Of a stretch of 64,000 nucleotides of DNA, positions 18,149 to 29,435 are shown piece after piece. Source of the stretch: Thermodesulfobacteriota bacterium (GTDB taxonomy: Bacteria; Desulfobacterota; BSN033; UBA1163); NCBI GenBank assembly GCA_026415035.1, contig JAOAHX010000004.1, forward strand, positions 1 to 64,000. The letters are read 5' to 3'. The stretch's first letter is position 1, and each line of letters begins with the position of its first letter. Under the pieces are notes generated by a model. It saw only the letters and a program-made list of their open reading frames with translations, was not told the origin of the DNA and ran no database searches. Made by a program: the position numbers and the translations under genes.

Positions 18149-18640
18149 ACGATTCGATTTTCTTAACATTTGTTTGGCTTTCAAAAGGTATTCAATATCC
18201 TGTTGATCTTTGACGTTCGGCTTTCTAACTTTTTTTAGACGGACCAGATCATCAATTGAAGGGATTCGAAAACTGACTTTTGCTCTTTTATCCTCCTTGA
18301 GAACCGAATTGCCATAACACCCTTCAAATTCAATCGTCTCATTCTCAGTGTTCTTAACGCTCTTCTGGAAAAAGAGATCATACTTTTTAGTTCCCGAGTA
18401 TCCTGTGACGATGGGGCTCTTGGTGTCAGGAGAATGGGAAAGGTCAAAATCGAGTTTTTCCGAAAGAAGGGATAATACCTTTTTCTTATCTTCCGGGTGG
18501 AACCAAAGATCATGGTCTGCTGTCAGGACCGGCCCTCCATAAAGAATTACCGCTCTCCGACCAATGATGAGGTATCGAACCCTCAGGCGATTCAATTCAC
18601 GAAGGAGTTTGAAAAAATCAACCTCTTTTTCGAGTTTCAT
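18143..18640 (-). CDS. Nucleotidyltransferase-fold protein (MNT/AbiEii-like)
   Basis: A 165-aa protein with the minimal nucleotidyltransferase pattern: a strand with YLIIGRRAVILYGG followed by TADHDLWF (acidic pair) and a later YDLFF that supplies a third acidic residue. The usual GG/GS at the fold start is GR here, so activity may be altered. Composition is markedly AT-rich compared with flanking ftsY and hyp genes. It overlaps the upstream small ORF by 23 nt, so the pair is translationally linked. Such pairs often belong to toxin-antitoxin-like modules; this is inference. Confidence 0.7.
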   Translation of the reverse strand: MKLEKEVDFFKLLRELNRLRVRYLIIGRRAVILYGGPVLTADHDLWFHPEDKKKVLSLLSEKLDFDLSHSPDTKSPIVTGYSGTKKYDLFFQKSVKNTENETIEFEGCYGNSVLKEDKRAKVSFRIPSIDDLVRLKKVRKPNVKDQQDIEYLLKAKQMLRKSNRS

Positions 18641-18821
18641 GCTTTTTCAGGCCAAACTTTCTAATAAACTCCTGAATCTCTTTCCATTCCCTATCGACGC
18701 ATTCCAGTCTCTGGGCAGGAGAGAATCTGAGAAACCAGCGAAGATCTTCCTCAAGCTGGCGCTGTCGCCATAAAGGGATATCTTTAAGGGTTTTTGGGTA
18801 TTTGATTTTTAAAGGTGCCAT
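18618..18821 (-). CDS. Small protein paired with the nucleotidyltransferase
   Basis: 67 aa from the ATG at 18821, rich in Arg, Lys, Trp and Phe, helical, with no known catalytic motif (core LWRQRQLEEDLRWFLR). The open frame extends to 18932, but the extra N-terminus has the look of untranslated AT-rich sequence. It is the first gene of a two-gene AT-rich unit. Its small size and basic character would suit an antitoxin or substrate-presenting partner; the function is unproven. Confidence 0.55.
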   Translation of the reverse strand: MAPLKIKYPKTLKDIPLWRQRQLEEDLRWFLRFSPAQRLECVDREWKEIQEFIRKFGLKKHETRKRG

Positions 18822-18918
18822 CCTATTGGACCCCAAAACCATATTATCATTTTTATTGGAACTTGTGAATATTTTGTTGGTTTGATAAAAATGAGGAAGA
18901 GCCGCTTCTTGACTGGTC

Positions 18919-19836
18919 TTAAAATAAGGCATTGACGAAGTCGGTAGCGTTAAAGGCTTTGAGGTCGTCGATGGCTTCGCCCACCCCGATATAACGGATG
19001 GGAATTTTCATCGCTTCGGTGATGCCCACGATGATCCCTCCTTTGGCCGTCCCATCCAGTTTGGTCAGGGCAATGCCGGTCACCCCGACGGCCTCGTGGA
19101 AAAGCCTGGCCTGGGAGATGGCATTCTGACCGGTGGTCGCATCGAGGACGAGGAGGATCTCGTGGGGCGCTCCCGGACACTGTCTGCCGACGATCCGCTT
19201 GATCTTTTTCAACTCCTCCATCAGGTTGACCTTGGTGTGTAGCCTGCCCGCGGTATCGATGAAGACGAGGTCGACGTCCCTGGCCAGCGCAGCCTGGATG
19301 GCGTCGAAGGCCACGGCGGAGGGGTCCGAACCCTTGGACTGCTTGATGAAATCCGCTCCGACCCGCCTGGCCCAGATCTCGAGCTGCTCCACGGCCGCAG
19401 CCCGGAAGGTGTCGGCCGCTCCGATGAGGATCTTCCTCTTCTGAGCGGCGTACTGGTGGGCGAGCTTGCCGATCGTGGTCGTCTTGCCCGTCCCGTTGAC
19501 CCCCACGACCATGAAGACGAAGGGCCGGGTCTGATTGAAGTCGATGAGAAGAGGCCGTTCTGCCGTCCGGAGGATTCGCAGGATCTCCTCCCGGATGTAG
19601 GCCTTGACCTTTTCCGGATCCTGAAGGTCGCCCCTTTTGAGCCCTTGGCGGACGCCCTCGATCAGATCGGTCGTGGTTTTGACCCCGATGTCGGCCTCAT
19701 AGAGCAAGGCCTCCAGTTCATCGAGGAGGTCTTGGTCGATCGTCTTCTTCCCGAGGAAGAGGCGGTCGATCTTCTCCACGAATCCCTGATGGGTCTTGGA
19801 AAGCCCTTTTTTTAACTTTTCGAAAAAACCGAACAT
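18919..19836 (-). CDS. ftsY: Signal recognition particle receptor FtsY
   Basis: 305-aa SRP-family GTPase that docks ribosome-SRP complexes at the inner membrane. The NG domain shows the P-loop [10 protein letters not shown] (112-121), DTFRAAA (142-148), DTAGR (194-198) and a C-terminal TKLDG. The acidic A domain of E. coli FtsY is absent, leaving the short form starting [12 protein letters not shown], an amphipathic membrane-targeting helix. It is 104 nt downstream of dnaK, beyond the dnaK terminator. Confidence 0.96.
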   Translation of the reverse strand: MFGFFEKLKKGLSKTHQGFVEKIDRLFLGKKTIDQDLLDELEALLYEADIGVKTTTDLIEGVRQGLKRGDLQDPEKVKAYIREEILRILRTAERPLLIDFNQTRPFVFMVVGVNGTGKTTTIGKLAHQYAAQKRKILIGAADTFRAAAVEQLEIWARRVGADFIKQSKGSDPSAVAFDAIQAALARDVDLVFIDTAGRLHTKVNLMEELKKIKRIVGRQCPGAPHEILLVLDATTGQNAISQARLFHEAVGVTGIALTKLDGTAKGGIIVGITEAMKIPIRYIGVGEAIDDLKAFNATDFVNALF

Positions 19837-19893
19837 CGCGGTCTCCGGACGGCCTTAACGGTAACACCCGCGGGCCGTAAAATCAAATGGGCA

Positions 19894-19924
19894 ATAAAAA
19901 AGGCGAGGAGAACCTCGCCTTTTC
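19894..19924 (-). terminator. Rho-independent terminator after dnaK
   Basis: AGGCGAGG (19901-19908) and CCTCGCCT (19913-19920) form an 8-bp stem with a 4-nt loop. On the minus strand it is followed by TTTTTATTG, placed 20 nt after the dnaK stop. It ends the hrcA-grpE-dnaK unit. Confidence 0.9.
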
Positions 19925-19940
19925 TGAAATCCGGGGACTT

Positions 19941-21854
19941 CTACTTCTTCACTTCTTCGAAGTCAGCGTCCACGACATCTTCTTGCGCTTTGGCCCGGGG
20001 ACCTTCTTGGCCGCCTCCTCCAGGACCGGCTCCTGCTGCCGTCTTCTGGGAGGCTTTGGCGTACATGGCCTCGGCCAGCTTATGGGAAGTGCGGGTCAGC
20101 TCGTCCTGGGCGGACTTGATCGTCCCAAGGTCGTTGGAATCCATCGCCTTTTTGGCCTTGGCGATGGCGTCCTCGATACTCTGTTTCTCAGAGGCATCGA
20201 TCTTGTCCGCATACTCCCTGAGGGACTTCTCCGTCGTGTAGATGAGCGTATCGAGGTGGTTCCGAGCCTCGGCAAGCTCCCGCCTCTTCTTGTCCTCCGC
20301 GGCATGGGCCTCGGCATCCTTGATCATCCTTTTGATCTCATCCTCGGTGAGGCCACTGGAGGCGGTGATCCGGATCGACTGCTCCTTGCCCGTCCCCAGG
20401 TCCTTGGCCGAGACGTGGACGATGCCGTTGGCATCGATGTCGAAGGTGACCTCGATCTGGGGAACCCCGCGAGGCGCCGGAGGGATCCCGACCAGCTCGA
20501 ACTGGCCTAAGGTCTTGTTGTCGGCCGCCATCTCCCGTTCGCCTTGGAGCACATGGATCGTCACCGCCGGCTGGTTGTCCGTGGCGGTGGAGAAGATCTG
20601 GCTCTTTTTGGTCGGGATGGTCGTGTTCCGCTCGATCAGCTTGGTGAAGACCCCGCCGAGCGTCTCGATGCCGAGGGAGAGTGGCGTGACATCGAGGAGG
20701 AGGACGTCCTTGACCTCGCCCTTGAGGACACCCGCCTGGATGGCGGCTCCGATGGCCACCGCCTCGTCCGGATTGACGCTCTTGTTCGGCTCCCGTCCGA
20801 AGATCTCCCTGACCTTCTCCTGGACCTTGGGCATCCGGGTCATGCCGCCCACCAGGATGACCTCATCGATATCCCTCGGAGAGAGGCCAGCGTCGGCCAG
20901 GGCCTGGCGGCAGGGACCCTCCACGCTGTTGATAAGGTCTTCGGTCAATTTCTCCAGCTTGGCCCGGGTCAGCTTCATGTTGAGGTGTTTAGGACCCGAG
21001 GCATCGGCCGTGATGAAGGGGAGGTTGATATCGGTCTCCATCATCGTGGAGAGCTCGATCTTGGCCTTCTCGGCCGCCTCCTTCAGCCGCTGGAGGGCCA
21101 TCCGGTCTTTCCGGAGATCGATCCCCTGATCCTTTTTGAATTCATCGGCCAGGTAGTCGATGATCCGTTGGTCGAAATCATCCCCACCGAGGTGGGTATT
21201 GCCGTTGGTTGATTTGACCTCGAAGACTCCATCCCCCAGCTCGAGGATCGAGATGTCGAACGTCCCGCCTCCGAGGTCGAAGACCGCGATCTTCTCGTCC
21301 TTCTTTTTGTCGAGGCCGTAAGCGAGGGAGGCCGCGGTCGGCTCGTTGATGATCCGGATGACGTTGAGCCCAGCGATCCGGCCCGCGTCCTTCGTCGCCT
21401 GGCGCTGGCTGTCGTTGAAGTAGGCCGGGACGGTGATGACCGCATCGGTCACCTTTTCGCCGAGATAGGCCTCGGCCGTCTCCTTCATCTTCTGAAGGAT
21501 GAAGGCCGATATTTCAGGAGGACTATAGTCCCTGTCCCGGATCCTCACCCAGGCATCGCCGTTTTTGTTTTCGATGATCTTATAGGGAAGGATCTTGATG
21601 TCCTTCTGGACCTCGGGGTCGCTGAACTTCCTTCCCATCAGTCGTTTGATGGAGAAGATCGTATTTTCGGAGTTGGTGATGGCCTGTCGTTTGGCGATCT
21701 GGCCCACCACCCGTTCCCCTTTGTCTGTGAAAGCGACGACGGAAGGCGTCGTCCGGCTTCCTTCGGGATTGGCGATCACCACCGGATCTCCTCCCTCCAT
21801 CACCGCCACCACCGAGTTCGTCGTTCCTAAATCGATTCCTATCGTCTTTGCCAT
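19941..21854 (-). CDS. dnaK: Hsp70 chaperone DnaK
   Basis: 637 aa, full length. The ATPase domain begins with [10 protein letters not shown] and contains [17 protein letters not shown] and the phosphate-2 loop DLGGGTFD. The substrate-binding domain has the [11 protein letters not shown] linker region, and the tail is GGGGQEG...[12 protein letters not shown], typical of bacterial DnaK. It folds and disaggregates proteins with GrpE as nucleotide exchanger. No dnaJ follows within the window; ftsY comes next. Confidence 0.98.
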   Translation of the reverse strand: MAKTIGIDLGTTNSVVAVMEGGDPVVIANPEGSRTTPSVVAFTDKGERVVGQIAKRQAITNSENTIFSIKRLMGRKFSDPEVQKDIKILPYKIIENKNGDAWVRIRDRDYSPPEISAFILQKMKETAEAYLGEKVTDAVITVPAYFNDSQRQATKDAGRIAGLNVIRIINEPTAASLAYGLDKKKDEKIAVFDLGGGTFDISILELGDGVFEVKSTNGNTHLGGDDFDQRIIDYLADEFKKDQGIDLRKDRMALQRLKEAAEKAKIELSTMMETDINLPFITADASGPKHLNMKLTRAKLEKLTEDLINSVEGPCRQALADAGLSPRDIDEVILVGGMTRMPKVQEKVREIFGREPNKSVNPDEAVAIGAAIQAGVLKGEVKDVLLLDVTPLSLGIETLGGVFTKLIERNTTIPTKKSQIFSTATDNQPAVTIHVLQGEREMAADNKTLGQFELVGIPPAPRGVPQIEVTFDIDANGIVHVSAKDLGTGKEQSIRITASSGLTEDEIKRMIKDAEAHAAEDKKRRELAEARNHLDTLIYTTEKSLREYADKIDASEKQSIEDAIAKAKKAMDSNDLGTIKSAQDELTRTSHKLAEAMYAKASQKTAAGAGPGGGGQEGPRAKAQEDVVDADFEEVKK

Positions 21855-21901
21855 GGCCGTTCTCCCTTCTTATAAAAATTGATGTTTTTCGATTGGAGAG
21901 A

Positions 21902-22501
21902 TCATTGCTCCTTCGCGAGGGGTTTGGACACGGAAACGGTGGCCGGTCTCAGCAACCTCTCGTTCAGGAGATACCCTTTTTGAAATTCCTCGACCACCCG
22001 GTTGGGTTCGTGCTGATCCGTCTCCACCATGAGCATGGCCTCGTGCCGCTCCGGATCGAAGGGTTGTCCCACGGAGTCGAAGGCCGTGAGACCAAAGCGG
22101 TTCAAGGTTCGGTGGATCTCTTTCAGCGTCAGCCGAACCCCCTCGATCAGAACCCCTGCGTCGGCCACCTTTTCAGCATGGTTGACCGCCCTTTCGAGAT
22201 TGTCGATGAAGGGCAGGATCGCACGGATCAGATCCTCGTTGGCAAATTTGGTCCACTCCTCTCTCTCCTTGACCGTTCTCTTTTTATAATTTTCGAAATC
22301 GGCCGCAACCCTCAACAGCCGATCCAGGTTCTCCTTGGCCTCCCTCTCCTTCTCCTCGAGACGCCTCTTCAGCTCCTCGATGTCGAGGTCCTTCCCGTCG
22401 CCCTGGTCTGGCGATGCACTAAGTGCCGACGGGCTTTCGGCAACACCGCTTCCCTCCTTACCCTCCGTTACGGGTTTATCCTCTTTTTCCGATCTGCTCA
22501 T
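21902..22501 (-). CDS. grpE: Nucleotide exchange factor GrpE
   Basis: 199 aa with a disordered acidic N-terminus (1-40), a long helical dimer stalk (about 42-105, with ADFENYKKR) and a C-terminal beta wing (GQPFDPERHEAM and KGYLLNERLLRPATVSVSK). It releases ADP from DnaK. It lies between hrcA (15 nt) and dnaK (47 nt) on the same strand. Confidence 0.97.
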   Translation of the reverse strand: MSRSEKEDKPVTEGKEGSGVAESPSALSASPDQGDGKDLDIEELKRRLEEKEREAKENLDRLLRVAADFENYKKRTVKEREEWTKFANEDLIRAILPFIDNLERAVNHAEKVADAGVLIEGVRLTLKEIHRTLNRFGLTAFDSVGQPFDPERHEAMLMVETDQHEPNRVVEEFQKGYLLNERLLRPATVSVSKPLAKEQ

Positions 22502-22516
22502 CGTAGGGACTCCAGA

Positions 22517-23554
22517 TCATTGGTTATAGGTATCGAGGATCTCGTTCAAGAGTTTGGCCGAATAATCGACCAAGGGAACGATCCTCGCATAATTCATCCT
22601 CCGGGGGCCGATGACGCCGAGGGCTCCCCAAACCCTGCCCTCACACCCATAGGCCGATGTCACCAGGCTGCAGGCCCCCATCTCCTGCACCTGGCTCTCC
22701 GAGCCGATGGCGATCCTGACCCCTTTGGGGGCCAAACACTTGTCGAGGAGTTTGACCATGGTGGCCTTCTCCTCGAAGGCCCGAAAGAGGTCGGTCATGT
22801 CCGATCTTTTCGAAAATTCGGGTTCGGACAGGATATTGGTCCTTCCGTCGATGAAGACGTCGACCTCCTCGAAGGAAGCAAAGGCCTTTCCGCCCAATTT
22901 AATCGCCTCCTGAAAGAGACGGTCGAAGGCGGCCTTCTCCCTCCGCATCCGATCGAAGAGCTTCTCCCTTACCTGTTGAAGCGTCAGACCTGCCAGGTGT
23001 TCGTTGAGCCCATCCGAGAGCCGGTCGAGCTCGGCCTGGGAGAGATCCTCGTCCATTTCGATGATCCGGTTCTGGACGATCCCTGTGGTGCTGACAAAGA
23101 TCACCAGGGTCAGATTCCTCCTCAATTTGACAAATTCGATATGTTGGAGGATGAGCTCGCTCAGCCTGGGGGCCCAGACGACGCCCAAACAGTTCGAAAA
23201 GGAGGAGAGGACCCGGCTGACCTCGCTGAAAAGGTCTTTCCACTCCGATCTGGAGTGAACATACCGCGATCGGATCTCTCGCTTTTCCTCGCTGCTGAGG
23301 TCGTGGAGGTCGAGGATCGAGTCGACGTAGAGCCGGAGCCCTTTCTCCGTCGGAACCCTTCCCGCCGAGGGATGGGGCTGGAAGAGAAGCCCGTACTCCT
23401 CGAGGTCGGCCATGATGTTACGGATCGTCGCCGAGCTGAGGCCGAGTTTTGACTTCTTCGAGATGGCGATCGAACCCACCGGTTCACCCGAATGGATGTA
23501 ATCCTCGATGACCGCCCTCAAGACCTCTTTCATTCGGTCGGTTAAATAAAACAT
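22517..23554 (-). CDS. hrcA: Heat-inducible transcription repressor HrcA
   Basis: 345 aa from the ATG at 23554, with a GGGAGG ribosome-binding site 9 nt away; a longer frame to 23611 is less likely. The N-terminal winged helix (MKEVLRAVIEDYIHSGEPVGS, then a GLSSATIRNIMADLEE recognition region) is followed by the GAF-like dimer domain. HrcA usually binds CIRCE operators in front of hrcA and groE. I found no CIRCE consensus (TTAGCACTC-N9-GAGTGCTAA) upstream here. Confidence 0.96.
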   Translation of the reverse strand: MFYLTDRMKEVLRAVIEDYIHSGEPVGSIAISKKSKLGLSSATIRNIMADLEEYGLLFQPHPSAGRVPTEKGLRLYVDSILDLHDLSSEEKREIRSRYVHSRSEWKDLFSEVSRVLSSFSNCLGVVWAPRLSELILQHIEFVKLRRNLTLVIFVSTTGIVQNRIIEMDEDLSQAELDRLSDGLNEHLAGLTLQQVREKLFDRMRREKAAFDRLFQEAIKLGGKAFASFEEVDVFIDGRTNILSEPEFSKRSDMTDLFRAFEEKATMVKLLDKCLAPKGVRIAIGSESQVQEMGACSLVTSAYGCEGRVWGALGVIGPRRMNYARIVPLVDYSAKLLNEILDTYNQ

Positions 23555-23650
23555 CCGCCTGCCCCTCCCTGCGAACGACCTAAAGATAATTACGGGGGTG
23601 GGGTTTGTCAAGCCTTCAACCGAAGGGGGGCATCAAAAAAAGATTAAAGA

Positions 23651-23670
23651 TATCAAATAGTTGTTTGATA
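23651..23670. promoter_or_regulatory. Dyad symmetry upstream of hrcA
   Basis: TATCAAA (23651-23657), 6 nt, TTTGATA (23664-23670): perfect 7-bp arms in the gap between thiL and hrcA, about 100 nt before the hrcA ATG. It may be an operator or a hairpin. Its sequence is unlike CIRCE. Confidence 0.45.
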
Positions 23671-23717
23671 ACCGGGTAAAGGCGCCAAAATGGCGAAGGC
23701 CCCACCTCCTCCGGGGA

Positions 23718-24712
23718 CTATTTGAAATGGTCAAAGCCAGGGCGAGGCAGAGAAACCTCTTTGCCAGATGGGTCGATGAGCTCAAGCCCCGCCTGTTTTG
23801 GAAGGATCTCCCCAATGCGGGTGATCGGCAGGTTTAACGTCTTTGAAAGGCGGGCAAGAGCAGGCCTCCATCTTCGCGGGGACGTGAAGAGGAGCTCGTA
23901 ATCCTCTCCCCCGTTTAGGCCGAGGTGGCATGGATCTTCGGAATACCGGCGAGCCCACTTCCGGAGGAGAGGGGAGAGAGGAAGGCGATCGGTCCAGATC
24001 CGTGCCCCCACGTTGCTCTCTTCCAGGATATGTCCGGCGTCGCTTACCAGACCATCGCTCACGTCGATCATGGCCGAGGCGATTTTCATCTTTGCCAAGG
24101 CCCTGCCCAGTTCGACCCTCGGGGTCGGGCAGAGATGCCGCTCAAGCAACCCTTTGGGTTTCCGGATGCGGTTTTGGTCCTGGAGAATCTTTAGGCCCAA
24201 GGCAGAATCCCCTAAGGTTCCGGAAACATAGAGGTCTTCCCCAATCTTTGCGCCGCTCCTGAAGAGGAGGTGGTCTTTCTTGCCTTCGCCGATGAGGCAG
24301 ATATTAATGACGATTCGATCCGAGAGAGAGGTGTCTCCGCCCACCAGTTCCACCTGGAAACGCTTGATCATCTCTTTAAACCCTCGGTAGAGTGAAGAAA
24401 CAAAGGCGACCGGGAGATCCTTCGGAAGGCCAAGGGTGACGAGAAAGTATTTCGGAGTCCCTCCCATGGAGGCGATATCGCTGAGATTGACCGCAAGGGA
24501 TTTTTTCCCCAATCGGTAAGGGTCGATCCAGACCCTCTTGAAATGGATCTCCTCGATCAGGATGTCTGTCGTCAAAAGGAGGGCCTTTTTACCCTGATCG
24601 ATCACCGCGACATCATCGCCGATGCCCAGAACCACCTCGGGATGGACCGATCTTCCCCATCTGCGAATCTTTTCAATGAGTCCGAACTCCCCGATGTCTT
24701 TCAGGGTTTTCA

Positions 24713-24713
<1 letters not shown>
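23718..24713 (-). CDS. thiL: Thiamine-monophosphate kinase ThiL
   Basis: 331 aa from the ATG at 24713, overlapping the lon stop as TGATG; a TTG one codon upstream is possible. ThiL phosphorylates thiamine phosphate to the active diphosphate with ATP. The AIRS-fold motifs are present: GEFGLIEKI at the start, GIGDDVAV, TTDILIEEIHFKR, NLSDIASMGG, GGDTSLS and the C-terminal NGGEDYELLF. No other thiamine genes are nearby; co-transcription with lon is likely. Confidence 0.94.
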
Positions 24714-27083
<2,370 letters not shown>

Positions 27084-27100
<17 letters not shown>

Positions 27101-27572
27101 GGCGCTTCAAGATGGTTTCGATGATCGCAGAGGTTGACCACCCTTCCGTGAGAGGAAGGACGATGACCTTGCCGCCCGAGGCCTCCACGACCTCCCGGCC
27201 GACGATGGTTTCTTTCGTATAATCGCCGCCTTTCACCAGGATATCCGGCCTCAGCAGATCGATGAGGGTGAAGGGGGTGGGCTCGTCGAACAGGGTGATG
27301 AAATCGACGCACCAGAGCCCGGAAAGGATCTCGGCCCTCACCTCCTCCGGAAGGATGGGACGGAGAGGGCCCTTGATCCTCTGAACGGACCGATCGGTAT
27401 TTAAACCGACGACCAGGACGTCGCCGAGCGCGCGGGCTTGCTCCAGATACCGAATGTGACCTGCATGGAGGAGGTCGAAACAACCATTGGTGAAGACAAC
27501 CCGTTTCCCCTTAGCTTTAAGATCTTGAAGGATCCCTTTAAGCTCTTCTTTTCCTTTGATCTTTTCCTTCAT
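27084..27572 (-). CDS. rfaE2: D-glycero-beta-D-manno-heptose 1-phosphate adenylyltransferase
   Basis: 162 aa from the ATG at 27572. It is a stand-alone HldE C-terminal-type nucleotidyltransferase that makes ADP-heptose for lipopolysaccharide core. The nucleotidyl motifs [11 protein letters not shown] (HxGH-like) and GLNTDRSV are visible, with the C-terminal GWSTSAII signature. The kinase half of HldE is not fused here. Its presence implies an LPS-bearing outer membrane. Confidence 0.92.
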
Positions 27573-27763
27573 CACCTTCCCTAATCCATTCGTACCAGAT
27601 TTGCTCTTGAGAGTCAACAGCGACCGGATCCCCTGCCCTTTGGCGATCCAAGAGGATCCCTCATCCAGGTGATCCTCCTCAGGGGCCTAATTTGCAAAAA
27701 GATTGGTTTTGGGTCATGATGAATTACCTAAGAGGTTGAAGGTTCTACGGATAGGAGGGCGCC

Positions 27764-28198
27764 ATGGAATGGGGATTTAGGCCCTTACGGTTTTCTCTGG
27801 GTTTATTTCTCCTCCTATTTTGGCTTTCGGGCTGTGTGGTGGGTCGATACTACGAAGGCTCTCAGATCTCCTCCGAGAAGGTCCGGGAGATCCGGCCAGG
27901 TATAACCACCAAGGAGGAGATCATCCGTTGGTTTGGGCCACCCCAGAATTACATCAGCCCAACCCTCTTCAATCAAATCCTGAGAGAGTTGGACGTGACC
28001 AGAGAACCCTTGACCCACTACCCCTTTGCCAACGTCCTCTCCTACCAATATAATCGGGGGAATATCCGGGCGATGATCCTCGTCCTGTTCAATTTTGTTG
28101 AAGCGAAGGTCAAAACAGACCACCTCGTCATCTTCCTCGACGAAAACGATCGGGTCCAATACTACGGGTTTCATAGGGGGACCGATGAGCTGCGTTAA
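27764..28198 (+). CDS. BamE/SmpA-like lipoprotein, copy 1
   Basis: 144 aa with a signal peptide ending in the lipobox WLSGC (Cys24) and an SmpA/OmlA-type mature fold signature: RPGITTKEEIIRWFGPP. The family attaches to the outer membrane through lipid and often assists envelope assembly. It overlaps the next gene by 14 nt, and that gene encodes a relative with the same motif. Confidence 0.75.
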   Translation: MEWGFRPLRFSLGLFLLLFWLSGCVVGRYYEGSQISSEKVREIRPGITTKEEIIRWFGPPQNYISPTLFNQILRELDVTREPLTHYPFANVLSYQYNRGNIRAMILVLFNFVEAKVKTDHLVIFLDENDRVQYYGFHRGTDELR

Positions 28199-28574
28199 GG
28201 TCGGCCTTATTCTTCTTCTTCTCCTGATGACCTGGGGGTGCAGCATCGGACGGGTCTACATCGGTTCTGAGTTCCGGTCGGATCCCGGCGAGACGATCAA
28301 GCCTGGCCTTACCACCAAGAGCCAGATTCTCCAAATCTTCGGCCCTCCGGACCGCATCCAAAGGCAGTACGACGGCGACATCTTCGTCTATACCTTCCTC
28401 CGGAAAAATTCAACGAAATTTACCCTCGAGGAGCCGTACTTTACCAATATCACCCTCTTCCACTACTCCAAGGTGCAGCAAAAGAGCGACTCCTTGGTCA
28501 TCCTCTTCGATAAAGAGGGGACCGTGAAGAATTACGGCTTTCGAAAAGGCACCTCCGAACTCTCCCCTTTTTAG
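28185..28574 (+). CDS. BamE/SmpA-like lipoprotein, copy 2
   Basis: 129 aa from the ATG at 28185 (AGGGGG ribosome-binding site). The signal peptide ends in MTWGC (lipid Cys19), followed by KPGLTTKSQILQIFGPP. It shares the order of motifs and the C-terminal LVI.D..G...YGF.KGT pattern with copy 1, so the pair looks like a tandem duplication. The frame continues upstream to 28095, but that part overlaps copy 1 and lacks a signal sequence. Confidence 0.78.
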   Translation: MSCVKVGLILLLLLMTWGCSIGRVYIGSEFRSDPGETIKPGLTTKSQILQIFGPPDRIQRQYDGDIFVYTFLRKNSTKFTLEEPYFTNITLFHYSKVQQKSDSLVILFDKEGTVKNYGFRKGTSELSPF

Positions 28575-28652
28575 GTCCCCCTATTTTAATCCGCGAAATT
28601 TATAAAAAAATCATTCCTGCCCTCCAGCGGAAAATCCCCTAAAAATTTTTTC

Positions 28653-28681
28653 TTGACAAGGGGGTTCGAATGTGGTAATGG
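28653..28681 (+). promoter_or_regulatory. Promoter for the GntR regulator and catabolic cluster
   Basis: A perfect -35 TTGACA (28653-28658), 17 nt, then a poor -10 TAATGG (28676-28681). An AT-rich near-palindrome (about 28688-28712) follows before the start codon and could be the regulator's own operator. Confidence 0.5.
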
Positions 28682-28727
28682 TATCTCAAAAAAATATTTA
28701 AAATATATTTCTCATATTTTTTGTCGA

Positions 28728-29405
28728 ATGAGAGCAAAGGTCTCCCGGAAATTGAAAAACCAGTCGAAAAGCAAAAAGGCCATGGTCTATGAGGAGCTGA
28801 AAAACAGGATTATCCATAACCTCCTCAAGCCAGGGGAACCCTTGAACGAGGGCGTCCTTTCTGAAGAGTTTAAGATCAGCAAAACCCCAATCCGGGAGGC
28901 ATTGCAGCAACTCGAAAGGGAAGGATTTATCGAAAATATTCCAGTGAAGGGCGCCTTTGTTTCCCAGTTATCCATCCAAGACCTCCGGGAGCTGTTCGAC
29001 CTCCGGGAAATCTTAGAATGTGAGGTGATCAAACGGGCCGCCCTAAAAGTCGATCCTGAAGCGGTCGAGGCTTTGAAGGAAAAGTTCGTCTCTTCGGAGA
29101 ATCATGGGAAAGGCTCTTCAACGGGCGGATTTAAATCGGGTGACGAGATTCACTCCTTTATCTTCGAGACGTACGGAAATCAGCGGCTGTTGGGAATCTA
29201 CAAGAGGATTCAAGACCATATCGTCAGGAGTCGGATCCATTTCTTCAATCATTCGAGTCCCTCCCATCCCGATCGATCCGAGGAGTCCTACCGGGAGCAT
29301 TTGGAGATCCTGGAGTCCTTGAAGGCGAAAGATCCCCTGGCGGCCGAACAGGCCATGAGGAATCACCTTCGAAACTCGATGGAGTATTTGAAAAAGGTCA
29401 TCTGA
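28728..29405 (+). CDS. GntR/FadR-family (FCD) transcriptional regulator
   Basis: 225 aa from the ATG at 28728; the frame is open from 28653 but that stretch holds the promoter. The N-terminal winged helix (VYEELKNRIIHNLLKPGEPL, then KISKTPIREALQQLEREG) is followed by an all-helical FCD ligand domain with metal/ligand histidines (EIHSFIFE, ...EHLEIL, ...AMRNHL). Such regulators usually repress carboxylate or sugar-acid catabolic genes and are released by a pathway acid. It heads the cluster extending to about 37.3 kb. The ribosome-binding site is poor and the start is not certain. Confidence 0.88.
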   Translation: MRAKVSRKLKNQSKSKKAMVYEELKNRIIHNLLKPGEPLNEGVLSEEFKISKTPIREALQQLEREGFIENIPVKGAFVSQLSIQDLRELFDLREILECEVIKRAALKVDPEAVEALKEKFVSSENHGKGSSTGGFKSGDEIHSFIFETYGNQRLLGIYKRIQDHIVRSRIHFFNHSSPSHPDRSEESYREHLEILESLKAKDPLAAEQAMRNHLRNSMEYLKKVI

Positions 29406-29435
29406 GCCCCTGAAGAAGGGGAAGGAGTTGGTGGA

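Noticed and set aside
21848-23452. A 534-aa plus-strand frame across grpE and hrcA
   Set aside because: Shadow frame produced by codon bias of the minus-strand genes; the protein resembles no family.
23555-23717. CIRCE operator in front of hrcA
   Set aside because: No match to TTAGCACTC-N9-GAGTGCTAA, even with several mismatches, was seen in the gap.
28653-28727. N-terminal extension of the GntR regulator from 28653
   Set aside because: This stretch holds a TTGACA promoter and is AT-rich; the ATG at 28728 gives the usual family length.
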